Shown here one piece after another: positions 1 to 7,779 of a stretch of DNA of 64,000 nucleotides. The stretch is from Mycobacterium sp. 852002-50816_SCH5313054-b. Lineage in GTDB: Bacteria > Actinomycetota > Actinomycetes > Mycobacteriales > Mycobacteriaceae. The notes under the pieces are model-generated. The model was not told the origin of the DNA and did no database searches. It saw only the letters and a program-made list of their open reading frames with translations. The translations under genes and the position numbers were made by a program. How positions within the stretch are numbered: position 1 is the first letter of the stretch; each line of letters opens with the position of its first letter. The stretch spans positions 21,743 to 85,742 of the forward strand of contig NZ_LZIC01000031.1 in NCBI RefSeq assembly GCF_001667185.1, in the 5' to 3' direction.

Positions 1-1
1 G

Positions 2-196
2 CCGAACGCCTACGACGAGGGCCCCTCGCCGGTGATCGGTCAAAACCCGCCGCAGGTGCCGATACCCCCGCCGCCGCCGGGGCCGGAGGTGGCCCCCGGC
101 CCGGTCGCTCCGACGCCCGCGCCGGTCGCGGCGCCGGCCCCCAACGCCGGCGGGCCGGCGGCGCCCGCCGCGGCTGACCTAGGGGGTGGCCAGTGA
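2..196 (+). CDS. mce1D: Mce1D, C-terminal end only
   Basis: The window opens inside this gene: 64 codons and a TGA stop at 194-196 remain. The visible tail is rich in Pro, Ala and Gly, as is usual for the disordered C-termini of Mce proteins. Identity as Mce1D comes from position, directly upstream of mce1E and mce1F, with the GTG start of mce1E overlapping this stop as GTGA. Mce1D would be one of six subunits of the periplasm-spanning lipid channel that delivers fatty acids to the YrbE permease. The MCE domain itself lies outside the window, so nothing more can be tested here. Confidence 0.8.
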   Translation, partial: PNAYDEGPSPVIGQNPPQVPIPPPPPGPEVAPGPVAPTPAPVAAPAPNAGGPAAPAAADLGGGQ

Positions 197-1362
197 GTGC
201 GCTGCTAAGGCTGATGCCGAGGATGCGTCACCGGGCCTGGCAGGGGCTGGTGCTCGGGGTGGCCGCGCTGGTGCTGAGCTCGTGCGGATGGAAAGGGATT
301 TCCAACGTGGCGATCCCGGGCGGCCCGGGCAGCGGCTCGGGCGCGATGACCATCTACGTGCAGATGCCGGACACGCTGGCGATCAACGGCAACAGCAAGG
401 TGATGGTCGCCGACGTGTTCGTGGGCTCCATCAAGGACATTCAGTTGAAGAACTGGGTGGCGACGCTCACGCTAGGGATCGACAAGAACGTCAAGCTGCC
501 GAGGAACGCGACGGCCAAGATCGGTCAGACCTCGCTGCTGGGTTCGCAGCACGTGGAACTGGCGGCGCCGCCCAACCCGGTGGGGCAGCTCAAGGACGGC
601 GACACCATTGCGCTGAAGAACTCGTCGGCGTTTCCCACCACCGAGCAGACCCTGGCGAGCCTGTCGCTGATCCTGCGCGGCGGCGGCATCCCGAACCTGG
701 AGGTGCTGCAGAACGAGGTCTTCAACATCTTCAACGGCCGGGGCAATCAGATCCGGGCCTTCCTGGGCAAGCTGGATACCTTCACCGACCAGCTGAATCA
801 GCAGCGAGATGACATCACCCACGCCATCGACTCGACCAACCGGCTGTTGGCGTACGTGGGTGGCCGGGCCGATGTGCTGGATCGGGTGCTGACCGATGTC
901 CCGCCGCTGATCAAGCATTTCGCCGACACCAAGCAGCTGCTGATCAACGCCGTCGACTCCGTCGGCCGGCTGAGCCAGGCCGCCGACCAGTACCTGTCGG
1001 AGGCGCGCGGCCCGCTGCATCAGGATCTGCAGGCGCTGCAGTGCCCGCTGAAGGAGCTCGGCAGGGCGTCGCCGTATCTGATCGGGGCGCTGAAGCTGAT
1101 CCTGACGCAGCCCTACGACATCGACACCATTCCGAAGCTCATGCGCGGCGACTACCAGAACATTTCGATCACCCTGGACGTCACCTACAGCTCGATCGAC
1201 AATGCGTTCCTCACCGGCACCGGATTGTCGGGGGCCCTGCGCGCGCTCGAGCAGTCGTACGGGCGCGACCCGGAGACGATGATCCCCGACGTCCGCTACA
1301 CGCCGAACCCGAACGACGCGCCCGGCGGTCCCCTGGTGGAAAGGGCGGATAGGAATTGCTGA
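193..1362 (+). CDS. mce1E: Mce1E / LprK, Mce-family lipoprotein
   Basis: This 389-residue protein is the lipoprotein subunit of the Mce1 fatty-acid transporter. It has a basic N-terminus, a hydrophobic stretch and a lipobox LSSC with the lipidated cysteine at residue 31. The MCE/MlaD domain follows at about residues 50-130 (MTIYVQMPDTLAINGNSKV onward, with the typical KNVKLPRNATAKIG segment), then a long helical region that would build the tunnel. It lacks the long Pro-rich tail of its neighbours. The GTG start overlaps the mce1D stop, and its own stop lies inside the start of mce1F, so the operon is translationally coupled. Length and order match Rv0173. Confidence 0.95.
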   Translation: MSALLRLMPRMRHRAWQGLVLGVAALVLSSCGWKGISNVAIPGGPGSGSGAMTIYVQMPDTLAINGNSKVMVADVFVGSIKDIQLKNWVATLTLGIDKNVKLPRNATAKIGQTSLLGSQHVELAAPPNPVGQLKDGDTIALKNSSAFPTTEQTLASLSLILRGGGIPNLEVLQNEVFNIFNGRGNQIRAFLGKLDTFTDQLNQQRDDITHAIDSTNRLLAYVGGRADVLDRVLTDVPPLIKHFADTKQLLINAVDSVGRLSQAADQYLSEARGPLHQDLQALQCPLKELGRASPYLIGALKLILTQPYDIDTIPKLMRGDYQNISITLDVTYSSIDNAFLTGTGLSGALRALEQSYGRDPETMIPDVRYTPNPNDAPGGPLVERADRNC

Positions 1363-2906
1363 CTCCCTTCATCCGACGGCAGCTGATCGCGTTCGGGATC
1401 CTGACGGTGATCTCGATCCTGGTGCTCGGCGTGTACTACCTGCAGATCCCGAGCCTGGTGGGCATCGGCCGGTACACGCTCAAGGCCGACCTACCCGCGT
1501 CGGGCGGCCTGTACCCGACGGCCAACGTGACCTACCGCGGCATCACCATCGGCAAGGTCACCGATGTCGAGCCCACCGAAACGGGCGCGCAGGCGACGAT
1601 GAGCATCGACAGCCGCTACAAGATCCCGTCCGACACGGTCGCCAACGTGCACTCGGTGTCGGCGGTCGGCGAGCAGTATCTGGACCTGGTGTCGGGCGGC
1701 AACCCGGGCAAGTACCTCTCGTCCGGGCAAACCATCACCAGGGGCACCGTGCCCGCCGAGATCGGGCCCGCGCTGGACACCGCCAACCGGGGGCTGGCGG
1801 TGTTGCCCAAGGAGAAGATCGGCCAGCTGCTCGATGAGACGGCGCAGTCGGTCGGCGGGTTGGGCCCTGCCCTGCAGCGGCTGGTGGACTCCACCCAGGC
1901 GATCGTCGGTGACTTCAAAACCCAGATCAGCGACGTCAACGACATCATCCAGAACTCCGGGCCGATCCTGGACAGTCAGGTCAATTCCAACGCCGCGATC
2001 GAGCGCTGGGCGCGCAACCTGAACAACCTGTCCGCGCAGGCCGCCCGGGAGGACGGGCACCTGCGCAGCGTGCTGCGGCAGGCTGCGCCGACCGCCGATC
2101 AGGTCAACGAGGTGTTCAACGACGTCCGCGACTCGCTGCCGCAGACGCTGGCGAACCTCGAGGTGGTGTTCGACCTGCTGAAGCGCTACCACACCGGTGT
2201 TGAGCAGGTGCTGGTCTTCCTGCCCCAGGGTGCGTCGATCGCGCAGACGGTGGCCGCGCCGTTCCCGAACCAGGCCGCGCTCGACCTGGCGTTGTCGATC
2301 AACCAGCCCCCGCCCTGCCTGACCGGCTTTATTCCGGCCGCGGAGTGGCGGTCTCCGGCGGACACCAACCTGGCGCCGTTGCCGTCGGGCACCTACTGCA
2401 AGATTCCGATGGAAACCCCGGCCAACGGCGTGCGCGGATCGCGCAACATCCCGTGCACGGACGCGCCCGGCAAGCGGGCGGCCACGCCGCGGGAGTGCCG
2501 TGACCCCAACCCGTACGTGCCGGCGGGCACCAACCCCTGGTACGGGGACCCGAACCAGATCCTGACCTGTCCGGCGCCCGCGGCGCGCTGCGATCAGTCG
2601 GTGCGGCCCGGCATGGTGATTCCGGCACCGTCCGTTAACAACGGCCTTAACCCGGCTCCGTCGGACCGGGTCCCGGGCACGCCGCCGCCGACCAGCGACC
2701 CGTTGTCGCGGCCGGGGAGCGGCACGGTGCAGTGCAACGGCCAGCAGCCCAATCCGTGTGTCTACACTCCGAGCGGGCCCCCCGCCGCCATCTACAGTCC
2801 GCAGAGCGGTGAACTGGTGGGGCCCGATGGGGTGAAATACTCCGTCGAGAACTCGACCAAAACAGGAGACGACGGATGGAAGGAGATGCTGGCGCCGGCC
2901 GGCTGA
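1356..2906 (+). CDS. mce1F: Mce1F, Mce-family protein
   Basis: This is the sixth MCE subunit of the Mce1 fatty-acid import complex, 516 residues against about 515 in M. tuberculosis. A single N-terminal membrane helix (residues about 12-30) precedes the MCE domain (about 36-115, with SLVGIGRYTLKADLPASGG). A long helical region follows to about 300, then a Cys- and Pro-rich C-terminal tail with several cysteine pairs, probably extracytoplasmic. The start is TTG at 1356 because MLTPFIRRQL matches the known N-terminus and no ATG or GTG is nearby. It overlaps mce1E by 7 nt. The rare start codon may set subunit ratio. Confidence 0.95.
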   Translation: MLTPFIRRQLIAFGILTVISILVLGVYYLQIPSLVGIGRYTLKADLPASGGLYPTANVTYRGITIGKVTDVEPTETGAQATMSIDSRYKIPSDTVANVHSVSAVGEQYLDLVSGGNPGKYLSSGQTITRGTVPAEIGPALDTANRGLAVLPKEKIGQLLDETAQSVGGLGPALQRLVDSTQAIVGDFKTQISDVNDIIQNSGPILDSQVNSNAAIERWARNLNNLSAQAAREDGHLRSVLRQAAPTADQVNEVFNDVRDSLPQTLANLEVVFDLLKRYHTGVEQVLVFLPQGASIAQTVAAPFPNQAALDLALSINQPPPCLTGFIPAAEWRSPADTNLAPLPSGTYCKIPMETPANGVRGSRNIPCTDAPGKRAATPRECRDPNPYVPAGTNPWYGDPNQILTCPAPAARCDQSVRPGMVIPAPSVNNGLNPAPSDRVPGTPPPTSDPLSRPGSGTVQCNGQQPNPCVYTPSGPPAAIYSPQSGELVGPDGVKYSVENSTKTGDDGWKEMLAPAG

Positions 2907-2917
2907 ACCCCCCACCC

Positions 2918-3676
2918 ATGCCGAGGTTTCGTCGACAGCGCAGGCCCTCCCAGAGATCCAGTCCGAAGATTCATCAGGAGCCGGTGGCTGCTGTTGAGGA
3001 GACCATCCCGCAGGAGACGGCTGAAGCTTCGAAGGAATCCGAGGACGGAACCGAGCAGACCAGCCCCGAGGTGACGGCCGAGGATTCGAAGGAATCCGAG
3101 GACTCGGCTGAAGCCGAGGAGCCTACGGCGGAGGAGACGCCGGAGTCCGGGGCCGAGGCCGCGGGCGCCGAACGCCGTCCGTCGCGACTGGGTCGCGGTT
3201 GGCTCGCCGGCATTGCCGCGGCGCTGGTGGTGTTGGCCGGCGGCCTCGGCGCGGGTGGCTACTTTGCTCTCCGCTACCACCACGACAGCCAGCTCATCGC
3301 GGGCAAGGACGCCGCGGCGCTCAAGGCGGCGGTGGATTGTGTGTCGGCGACTCAGGCGCCCGACACCAATGCGATGGTCCAGAGCGAACAGAAGATCATC
3401 GAGTGCGGCACGGACGCGTTCCGCTCCCAGGCGCTGCTGTACACCAACATGATCGTTCAGGCGTACCAGGCGGCCAACATCCACGTTCAGGTGTCCGATG
3501 CGCGCGCGGCGGTGGAGCGTAACAACGACGACGGCACGGTCGACGTGCTCGTCGCGATGCGCGTCAAGGTGTCAAGCGACCAGTCGCAAAAGGAAACCGG
3601 TTACCGCCTGCGCGTGAAGATGGCATTCGCCGAAGGGCAGTACCGAATTTCCAAGCTCGACCAGGTGACGAAGTGA
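2918..3676 (+). CDS. mam1A: Mce-associated membrane protein Mam1A
   Basis: This is the Rv0175-like member of the mam1 group, which follows mce1 and is thought to stabilise or assist the transporter. About 100 residues of acidic, Ser/Glu/Thr-rich cytosolic tail contain a short repeat (TAE-x-SKESED twice; the 18-nt unit recurs at 3029-3046 and 3086-3103). An RRPSRLGRGW basic stretch, one membrane helix and an extracytoplasmic domain of about 130 residues follow. ATG 2918 was chosen because it lies 11 nt after the mce1F stop; an in-frame ATG at 2876 inside mce1F would add 14 residues. At 252 residues it is longer than Rv0175 (about 213), the excess lying in the acidic tail. Confidence 0.85.
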   Translation: MPRFRRQRRPSQRSSPKIHQEPVAAVEETIPQETAEASKESEDGTEQTSPEVTAEDSKESEDSAEAEEPTAEETPESGAEAAGAERRPSRLGRGWLAGIAAALVVLAGGLGAGGYFALRYHHDSQLIAGKDAAALKAAVDCVSATQAPDTNAMVQSEQKIIECGTDAFRSQALLYTNMIVQAYQAANIHVQVSDARAAVERNNDDGTVDVLVAMRVKVSSDQSQKETGYRLRVKMAFAEGQYRISKLDQVTK

Positions 3677-4662
3677 CGGTGGTGGTCGAGGAGATTCGGG
3701 CTCGGACTGAAACCACGGCGGCCGTACCGGAGTCACCGCGGGATGCCTTGGCCCCCTGGCAAATTCGAGCGGCCGCGTTCGCCGTCGACGTCCTGCCGTG
3801 CGTCGCCGTGGCGACGACGATGGCGTTGGTCGCCTGGACCGTGGCCGCGCACTCTGCTTGGTGGTGGGTGTGTGTCTCGGTCGGCGGCCTGGCCATCCTG
3901 CTGATGTTGGCCGACCGGTTGCTGCTGCCAACCCTTACCGGCTGGAGCCTGGGACGCGGCCTGTTCGGAATCGCGGTGGTGCGCCGCGACGGCACGACTA
4001 TCGGGCCGTGGGCGCTGCTGCTGCGGGACCTGGCCCACCTGCTCGACACCGCATCGGTGGTGGGATGGCTTTGGCCGCTGTGGGATTCGCGGCGCCGCAC
4101 CTTCGCCGACATGCTGCTGGGTACCGAAGCGCGCCGCGTCGAGCCCGACGACGAGGCGCTGGGAAAGTCGCGGCGCTGGACCACGCTGGCGGTGCCGATC
4201 GCGACGGCGGTGTGCCTCGCCGGGGTCGCCCTGAGCTACCTGGTGGTTTACTCCCGCGATCAGGCGAGCGATCAAAGCAGGGCGCAGATCGAGGTGCAGG
4301 GGCCCAAGATGGTCGCGCAGATGCTCACGTACGACCCGAAATCGTTGCGCGACGACTTCGCTCGCGCCCGGTCGCTGGCGACCGACAAGTACCGAAGCCA
4401 GCTGTCGGCGCAGCAGGACGTGGTCCAGAAAAGCAATCCCGTCATCAACGAGTACTGGCCCACCGACTGGTCGGTGCAATCGGTCACGCCGGATCGCGCG
4501 ACGATGCTGCTGTTCCTGCAGGGGCGGCGCGGCGCGGGACCCGACGAGCGCTACATCAGCGCGACCGTTCGGGTGGAATTCGCCAAGGGCGCGGACGCGC
4601 ATTGGCGCGTTGACGACCTCGCCGTGCTGACCAGACCGAAACAGCCGGGGAACGGAAAATGA
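3673..4662 (+). CDS. mam1B: RDD-domain Mce-associated protein Mam1B
   Basis: This 329-residue protein has two parts. The N-terminal half is an RDD membrane domain with three hydrophobic segments (residues about 25-140), including AAAFAVDVLPC and the WSLGRGLFGIAVVRRDG segment typical of the family. The C-terminal half has another helix (about 175-197) and an extracytoplasmic NTF2-like domain of the kind shared by Mam proteins. The GTG start overlaps the mam1A stop as GTGA, and the stop overlaps mam1C as ATGA. It corresponds to Rv0176. It probably supports the Mce1 complex in the inner membrane; a transport role for the RDD part is unknown. Confidence 0.88.
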   Translation: MTVVVEEIRARTETTAAVPESPRDALAPWQIRAAAFAVDVLPCVAVATTMALVAWTVAAHSAWWWVCVSVGGLAILLMLADRLLLPTLTGWSLGRGLFGIAVVRRDGTTIGPWALLLRDLAHLLDTASVVGWLWPLWDSRRRTFADMLLGTEARRVEPDDEALGKSRRWTTLAVPIATAVCLAGVALSYLVVYSRDQASDQSRAQIEVQGPKMVAQMLTYDPKSLRDDFARARSLATDKYRSQLSAQQDVVQKSNPVINEYWPTDWSVQSVTPDRATMLLFLQGRRGAGPDERYISATVRVEFAKGADAHWRVDDLAVLTRPKQPGNGK

Positions 4663-5213
4663 GCCCCCGCCGCAAGTTTGAGTCCGGCGAGGAGTCGCTG
4701 CTCGTGGCGCGACCGGTGCCGCCGTCGCGCCCGCGGTGGATGCCGGCCGGCGGCGCGGGCGCCGCGGTGCTGATGGTCGTGTCGATCGTGGCATGCACGC
4801 TGATGCTGATTTCTCACGAACGTCGGGCGCGCGTCGCGTCGAAGGAGCGCGAGGTGCTCAGCTACGTGGGCGGGTTCATGACGCAGTTCACCTCCATCGA
4901 TCCGTATCACGCCAACGACTATGTGAACCGAATATTGGCCCAGGCGACAGGCGATTTCGCCAAGCAGTACCACGACAAGGCCAACGAGATCCTGCTGCAG
5001 GTCGCCCGGGCCGAACCCGCGACCGGCACCGTCCTGGGCTCCGGCCTGGAACGGTGGAACGACGACGGCAGCGCCACCGTGATGGTGGCCACCGACGTGA
5101 CCTCCAAGTCGCCGGACGAAAAGCAGGTATTCGAGAACACCAATCGTTGGGCGGCAACCGTCACGCAGGAAGGGAATCAGTGGAAGATCAGCAACCTGCT
5201 GCAGGTGACCTGA
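4659..5213 (+). CDS. mam1C: Mce-associated membrane protein Mam1C
   Basis: This 184-residue protein corresponds to Rv0177. A short cytosolic N-terminus with Pro/Arg is followed by one membrane helix at about residues 30-50 and a compact extracytoplasmic domain with the pattern seen in other Mam proteins: helix, DDGSATVMVATDV strand, and a C-terminal strand NQWKISNLLQVT. It starts with ATG overlapping the mam1B stop. The last 34 nt overlap the start of mam1D in another frame. It has no catalytic motif and is likely a structural or stabilising partner of Mce1. Confidence 0.87.
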   Translation: MSPRRKFESGEESLLVARPVPPSRPRWMPAGGAGAAVLMVVSIVACTLMLISHERRARVASKEREVLSYVGGFMTQFTSIDPYHANDYVNRILAQATGDFAKQYHDKANEILLQVARAEPATGTVLGSGLERWNDDGSATVMVATDVTSKSPDEKQVFENTNRWAATVTQEGNQWKISNLLQVT

Positions 5214-5893
5214 CCGCCGACGCGGAAAAGACCGGAGAATCGTCTGGCGAGGACGCTCCGGAGACCACCGAAAGCGCCGACGGGGCAACCGAATCCGCCG
5301 ACGTCGCCGACGCTCCCGCGCCCGACGACGAAGAGGCGGCGACGGATGCAAAAGAAAAGCAGCCCCGGCGCAAGATCCTGGCCGGCAAGCGGCTCGCCAT
5401 CGCGATCGCGCTCGCTGCCGCGCTGTTCGTCGGCTCCGCGGCGTTCGCGGGCGCGGCGGTGCAGCCCTACCTTGCCGATCGCGCCACCGCCGCGACGAAG
5501 CTGAAGGTCGCGCGCACCGCGGCCAACGCGATCACGACGCTGTGGACGTACACGCCGGAGAACATGGACGGCCTCGCCGACCGCGCGGCGGCCTACCTCA
5601 GCGGTGACTTCGCGGCCCAGTACCGCAAGTTCGTCGACGCGATCGTGGGCCCCAACAAGCAGGCCAAGGTGACCAACAGCACCGAAGTGGTCGGCGCGGC
5701 GGTCGAGTCGCTGGACGATCCGAATGCCGTCGTCATCGTGTACACCAACACCACGTCCACCAGCCCGCTGACCAAGAACATCCCGTCGCTGAAATACCTG
5801 TCGTATCGGCTGTTCATGAAGCGCACCAACGGCCACTGGCAGGTGACGAGGATGACGACGATCACCTCGCTGGACCTGACCCCGCAGGTCTGA
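5180..5893 (+). CDS. mam1D: Mce-associated membrane protein Mam1D
   Basis: This 237-residue protein corresponds to Rv0178. The first 65 or so residues are acidic and low in complexity (runs of Glu, Asp, Ser, Thr), ending in a basic KQPRRK clamp before one membrane helix (about 70-92). A C-terminal domain of about 140 residues then has the Mam fold pattern, ending in HWQVTRMTTITSLDL. The start is GTG 5180, preceded by a good ribosome site (aggaaggg at 5167-5174). No later start keeps the acidic tail, so it overlaps mam1C by 34 nt. It closes the mce1 operon. Confidence 0.85.
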   Translation: MEDQQPAAGDLTADAEKTGESSGEDAPETTESADGATESADVADAPAPDDEEAATDAKEKQPRRKILAGKRLAIAIALAAALFVGSAAFAGAAVQPYLADRATAATKLKVARTAANAITTLWTYTPENMDGLADRAAAYLSGDFAAQYRKFVDAIVGPNKQAKVTNSTEVVGAAVESLDDPNAVVIVYTNTTSTSPLTKNIPSLKYLSYRLFMKRTNGHWQVTRMTTITSLDLTPQV

Positions 5894-5916
5894 CGCGGCT
5901 GGATCCCAACCCGCAC

Positions 5917-6594
5917 ATGCCCGTTGCGTCGCCGGTCTCCGAGCGCTCGACCGTCGCGGCGCTGCTGTTGTTGACCTTCGCCACCGGCTTGGCCGACGCG
6001 ATCAGCATCCTGGTTCTCGGCCACGTCTTCGTGGCGAACATGACCGGCAACGTGATCTTCCTCGGCTTCTGGTTGGCGCCCCGAACCAGCATCGACCTGA
6101 CGGCGGTCGTGGTGGCCCTGCCGACGTTCGTCTGCACGACGATCGTCAGCGGCCGGGTGGCACGGCATTTCGGCGAGCGGGTGCGACCGTGGATTACCAC
6201 CGTGCTGGCAACTGAAATCGTGTTGTTGGTTGCGTTGTCGATCCTGGCCGGCAGCGGCGTACTGCACTACCACGACGACACCAAGCTGATCATGATCGCC
6301 CTGCTCGCCGTGACGTTCGGTCTGCAGCACTCGAGCGCGCGCCAGTTCGGGATCCAGGAGCTCTCCACCACGGTGCTGACGTCGACGATCGTCAGCCTCG
6401 GCCTGGACAGCCACCTCGCCGGCGGGACGGGTGCCCGCGAAAAGCTGCGCTTCAGTGTCGTTTTCACGATGGGCGCCGGCGCCCTGGTCGGCGCGACGAT
6501 GTCACGGTTCGTCGTCGCGCCGGTGTTCGCGGTCACGGCGGCGGTCGTCGCGGCCAGCCTGCTGATCTTCCGCTTCGGGCCCGCGGACGCCTAA
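5917..6594 (+). CDS. DUF1275 (YoaK-type) membrane protein
   Basis: This 225-residue integral membrane protein has about six hydrophobic helices. The family signature is in the first 50 residues: a Gly-rich segment ATGLADAISILVLG, then VFVANMTGN. Function is unknown for most members. It lies 23 nt after mam1D on the same strand, so it could be read from the mce1 operon, but H37Rv has no gene here between Rv0178 and Rv0179c. Its TAA stop is shared base by base with the TAG stop of the opposing lprO gene (CTAA at 6591-6594). Confidence 0.85.
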   Translation: MPVASPVSERSTVAALLLLTFATGLADAISILVLGHVFVANMTGNVIFLGFWLAPRTSIDLTAVVVALPTFVCTTIVSGRVARHFGERVRPWITTVLATEIVLLVALSILAGSGVLHYHDDTKLIMIALLAVTFGLQHSSARQFGIQELSTTVLTSTIVSLGLDSHLAGGTGAREKLRFSVVFTMGAGALVGATMSRFVVAPVFAVTAAVVAASLLIFRFGPADA

Positions 6595-7673
6595 TTGAAG
6601 GCCAGCCAGCTCGGCAGCGCCCGTTCGTGGGAGTCACACAGCACCTGGCGGGTGTCGCACGATCCGCGCGGTGACCCGGCGCCGGCCCACATGCCGCCCG
6701 TGTCGCGCCGCAGCACGATGGCCGACGACCCGCCGCCGTCGAGCAGGACCGCGGTGTCGCTGCCCAGGCCGCGGAACAGGTCCTGGATGTTGTCCGGGGT
6801 GTAGCTGCCACCCTCGAAGACGTACATTTCGTCCCGTTGCTTCACGTAGGCGAGGGCCGTGCGCGCCGCGCTCGGACCGCCGTCGTTGAGCTGCCCGGTC
6901 TTGCCGGGCGATAGCAGGCCGATCCCCGATACCGCGACGAACCGCTCGTTGCGGTTCAGGAGGTCGGCGACCACCGGCGTGGCGACGTCATAATCCTGTG
7001 GATTCTTGGGGCGCAACACATACGGTGCGCCGCCCGCCGGCAGGATCATGGTCGACAGGGCGCTCCAGCTCTCGCCGCCGCCGGAGAGGCCCTGCTTGCC
7101 CGGATACGCGACGGTGCCGGTGACCGCCTGGTTCGCCCGGCCCTGGCCGTGGGTGTTGTCGACGAAGGCGCCCAGCGGGGAACTGCAGCCGGTCTGGCGC
7201 CAAGAGCCGGCCTTCTGCGGCCGGATGTCGAAGAAGTTGGCATTGATTGCGATCGTCGGCTGCCCCAGCCGCTGCCACGCCTGCAGCGGCGCGTAGACCT
7301 CCGATGCCTGCCACAGCCCCTCGCCCGTGCGGGCGCCGGGATTGTTTTCGCAGCGCGCCTGATCGCCCTGGTGGCTGTCCACCAGCAGGTGCGGCGCGAG
7401 GCGGCCCGCGGCGTTCTTGATGACCATCAGGTGCCCGCCGTTGTTCATCTCGTACCAGCTGCCACCGGCGTTGAGCATCGGCGTCGGGTGACCGGGGCCG
7501 AAGTTATAGACCAGGTAGGAGCCCTTGGTGGTCTCGATGGCGTTGGCCAGCAGGTCGCGCCCGTCGGCGGCGCGCGCGAGGGGCTGCCCGGTCGTGCAGG
7601 CGAGCACGGCGCACGCGGCCACCGCAGTGCAGCAGGCCGCCAGCCGGCGCAGGCTGGCGAGGGGCGTCGGCAC
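6591..7673 (-). CDS. lprO: LprO, lipoprotein with phosphodiester glycosidase-like (NAGPA) domain
   Basis: This 360-residue protein matches Rv0179c in place and size. The N-terminal signal has two candidate lipoboxes, VAAC (Cys21, the better fit) and VLAC (Cys26), so it is probably anchored outside the inner membrane. The rest looks like a NAGPA/DUF2233 domain: AINANFFD near the middle, and the C-terminal LLDGGGSSAIVLRRD motif typical of phosphodiester glycosidases. Substrate is unknown. The start is GTG 7673 behind an AAAGG ribosome site. It is the last of three minus-strand genes, but a 106-nt gap with its own promoter-like signals lies upstream. Confidence 0.85.
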   Translation of the reverse strand: MPTPLASLRRLAACCTAVAACAVLACTTGQPLARAADGRDLLANAIETTKGSYLVYNFGPGHPTPMLNAGGSWYEMNNGGHLMVIKNAAGRLAPHLLVDSHQGDQARCENNPGARTGEGLWQASEVYAPLQAWQRLGQPTIAINANFFDIRPQKAGSWRQTGCSSPLGAFVDNTHGQGRANQAVTGTVAYPGKQGLSGGGESWSALSTMILPAGGAPYVLRPKNPQDYDVATPVVADLLNRNERFVAVSGIGLLSPGKTGQLNDGGPSAARTALAYVKQRDEMYVFEGGSYTPDNIQDLFRGLGSDTAVLLDGGGSSAIVLRRDTGGMWAGAGSPRGSCDTRQVLCDSHERALPSWLAFN

Positions 7674-7716
7674 GGTGGACCTTTCGGCACTGATGGCTAT
7701 GCAACATCAATAGCAT

Positions 7717-7740
7717 CAGTCACACCAGTCACACTGTCAA
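7717..7740 (-). promoter_or_regulatory. Putative lprO promoter with tandem 9-bp repeat
   Basis: Read on the minus strand, a consensus -35 TTGACA (7735-7740) is followed at once by two head-to-tail copies of GTGTGACTG (7726-7734 and 7717-7725). TGCTAT lies a few bases further on as a weak -10. The repeat sits where a regulator would bind, between -35 and -10. The regulator is unknown. Confidence 0.4.
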
Positions 7741-7779
7741 CTTTGATAACGAACCGGTGACGCTTGGGCCGCGCTCGAA

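Noticed and set aside
61..90. Short CCG-type repeats suggestive of a microsatellite
   Set aside because: They encode the proline-rich tail of Mce1D and are typical of such tails in GC-rich genes.
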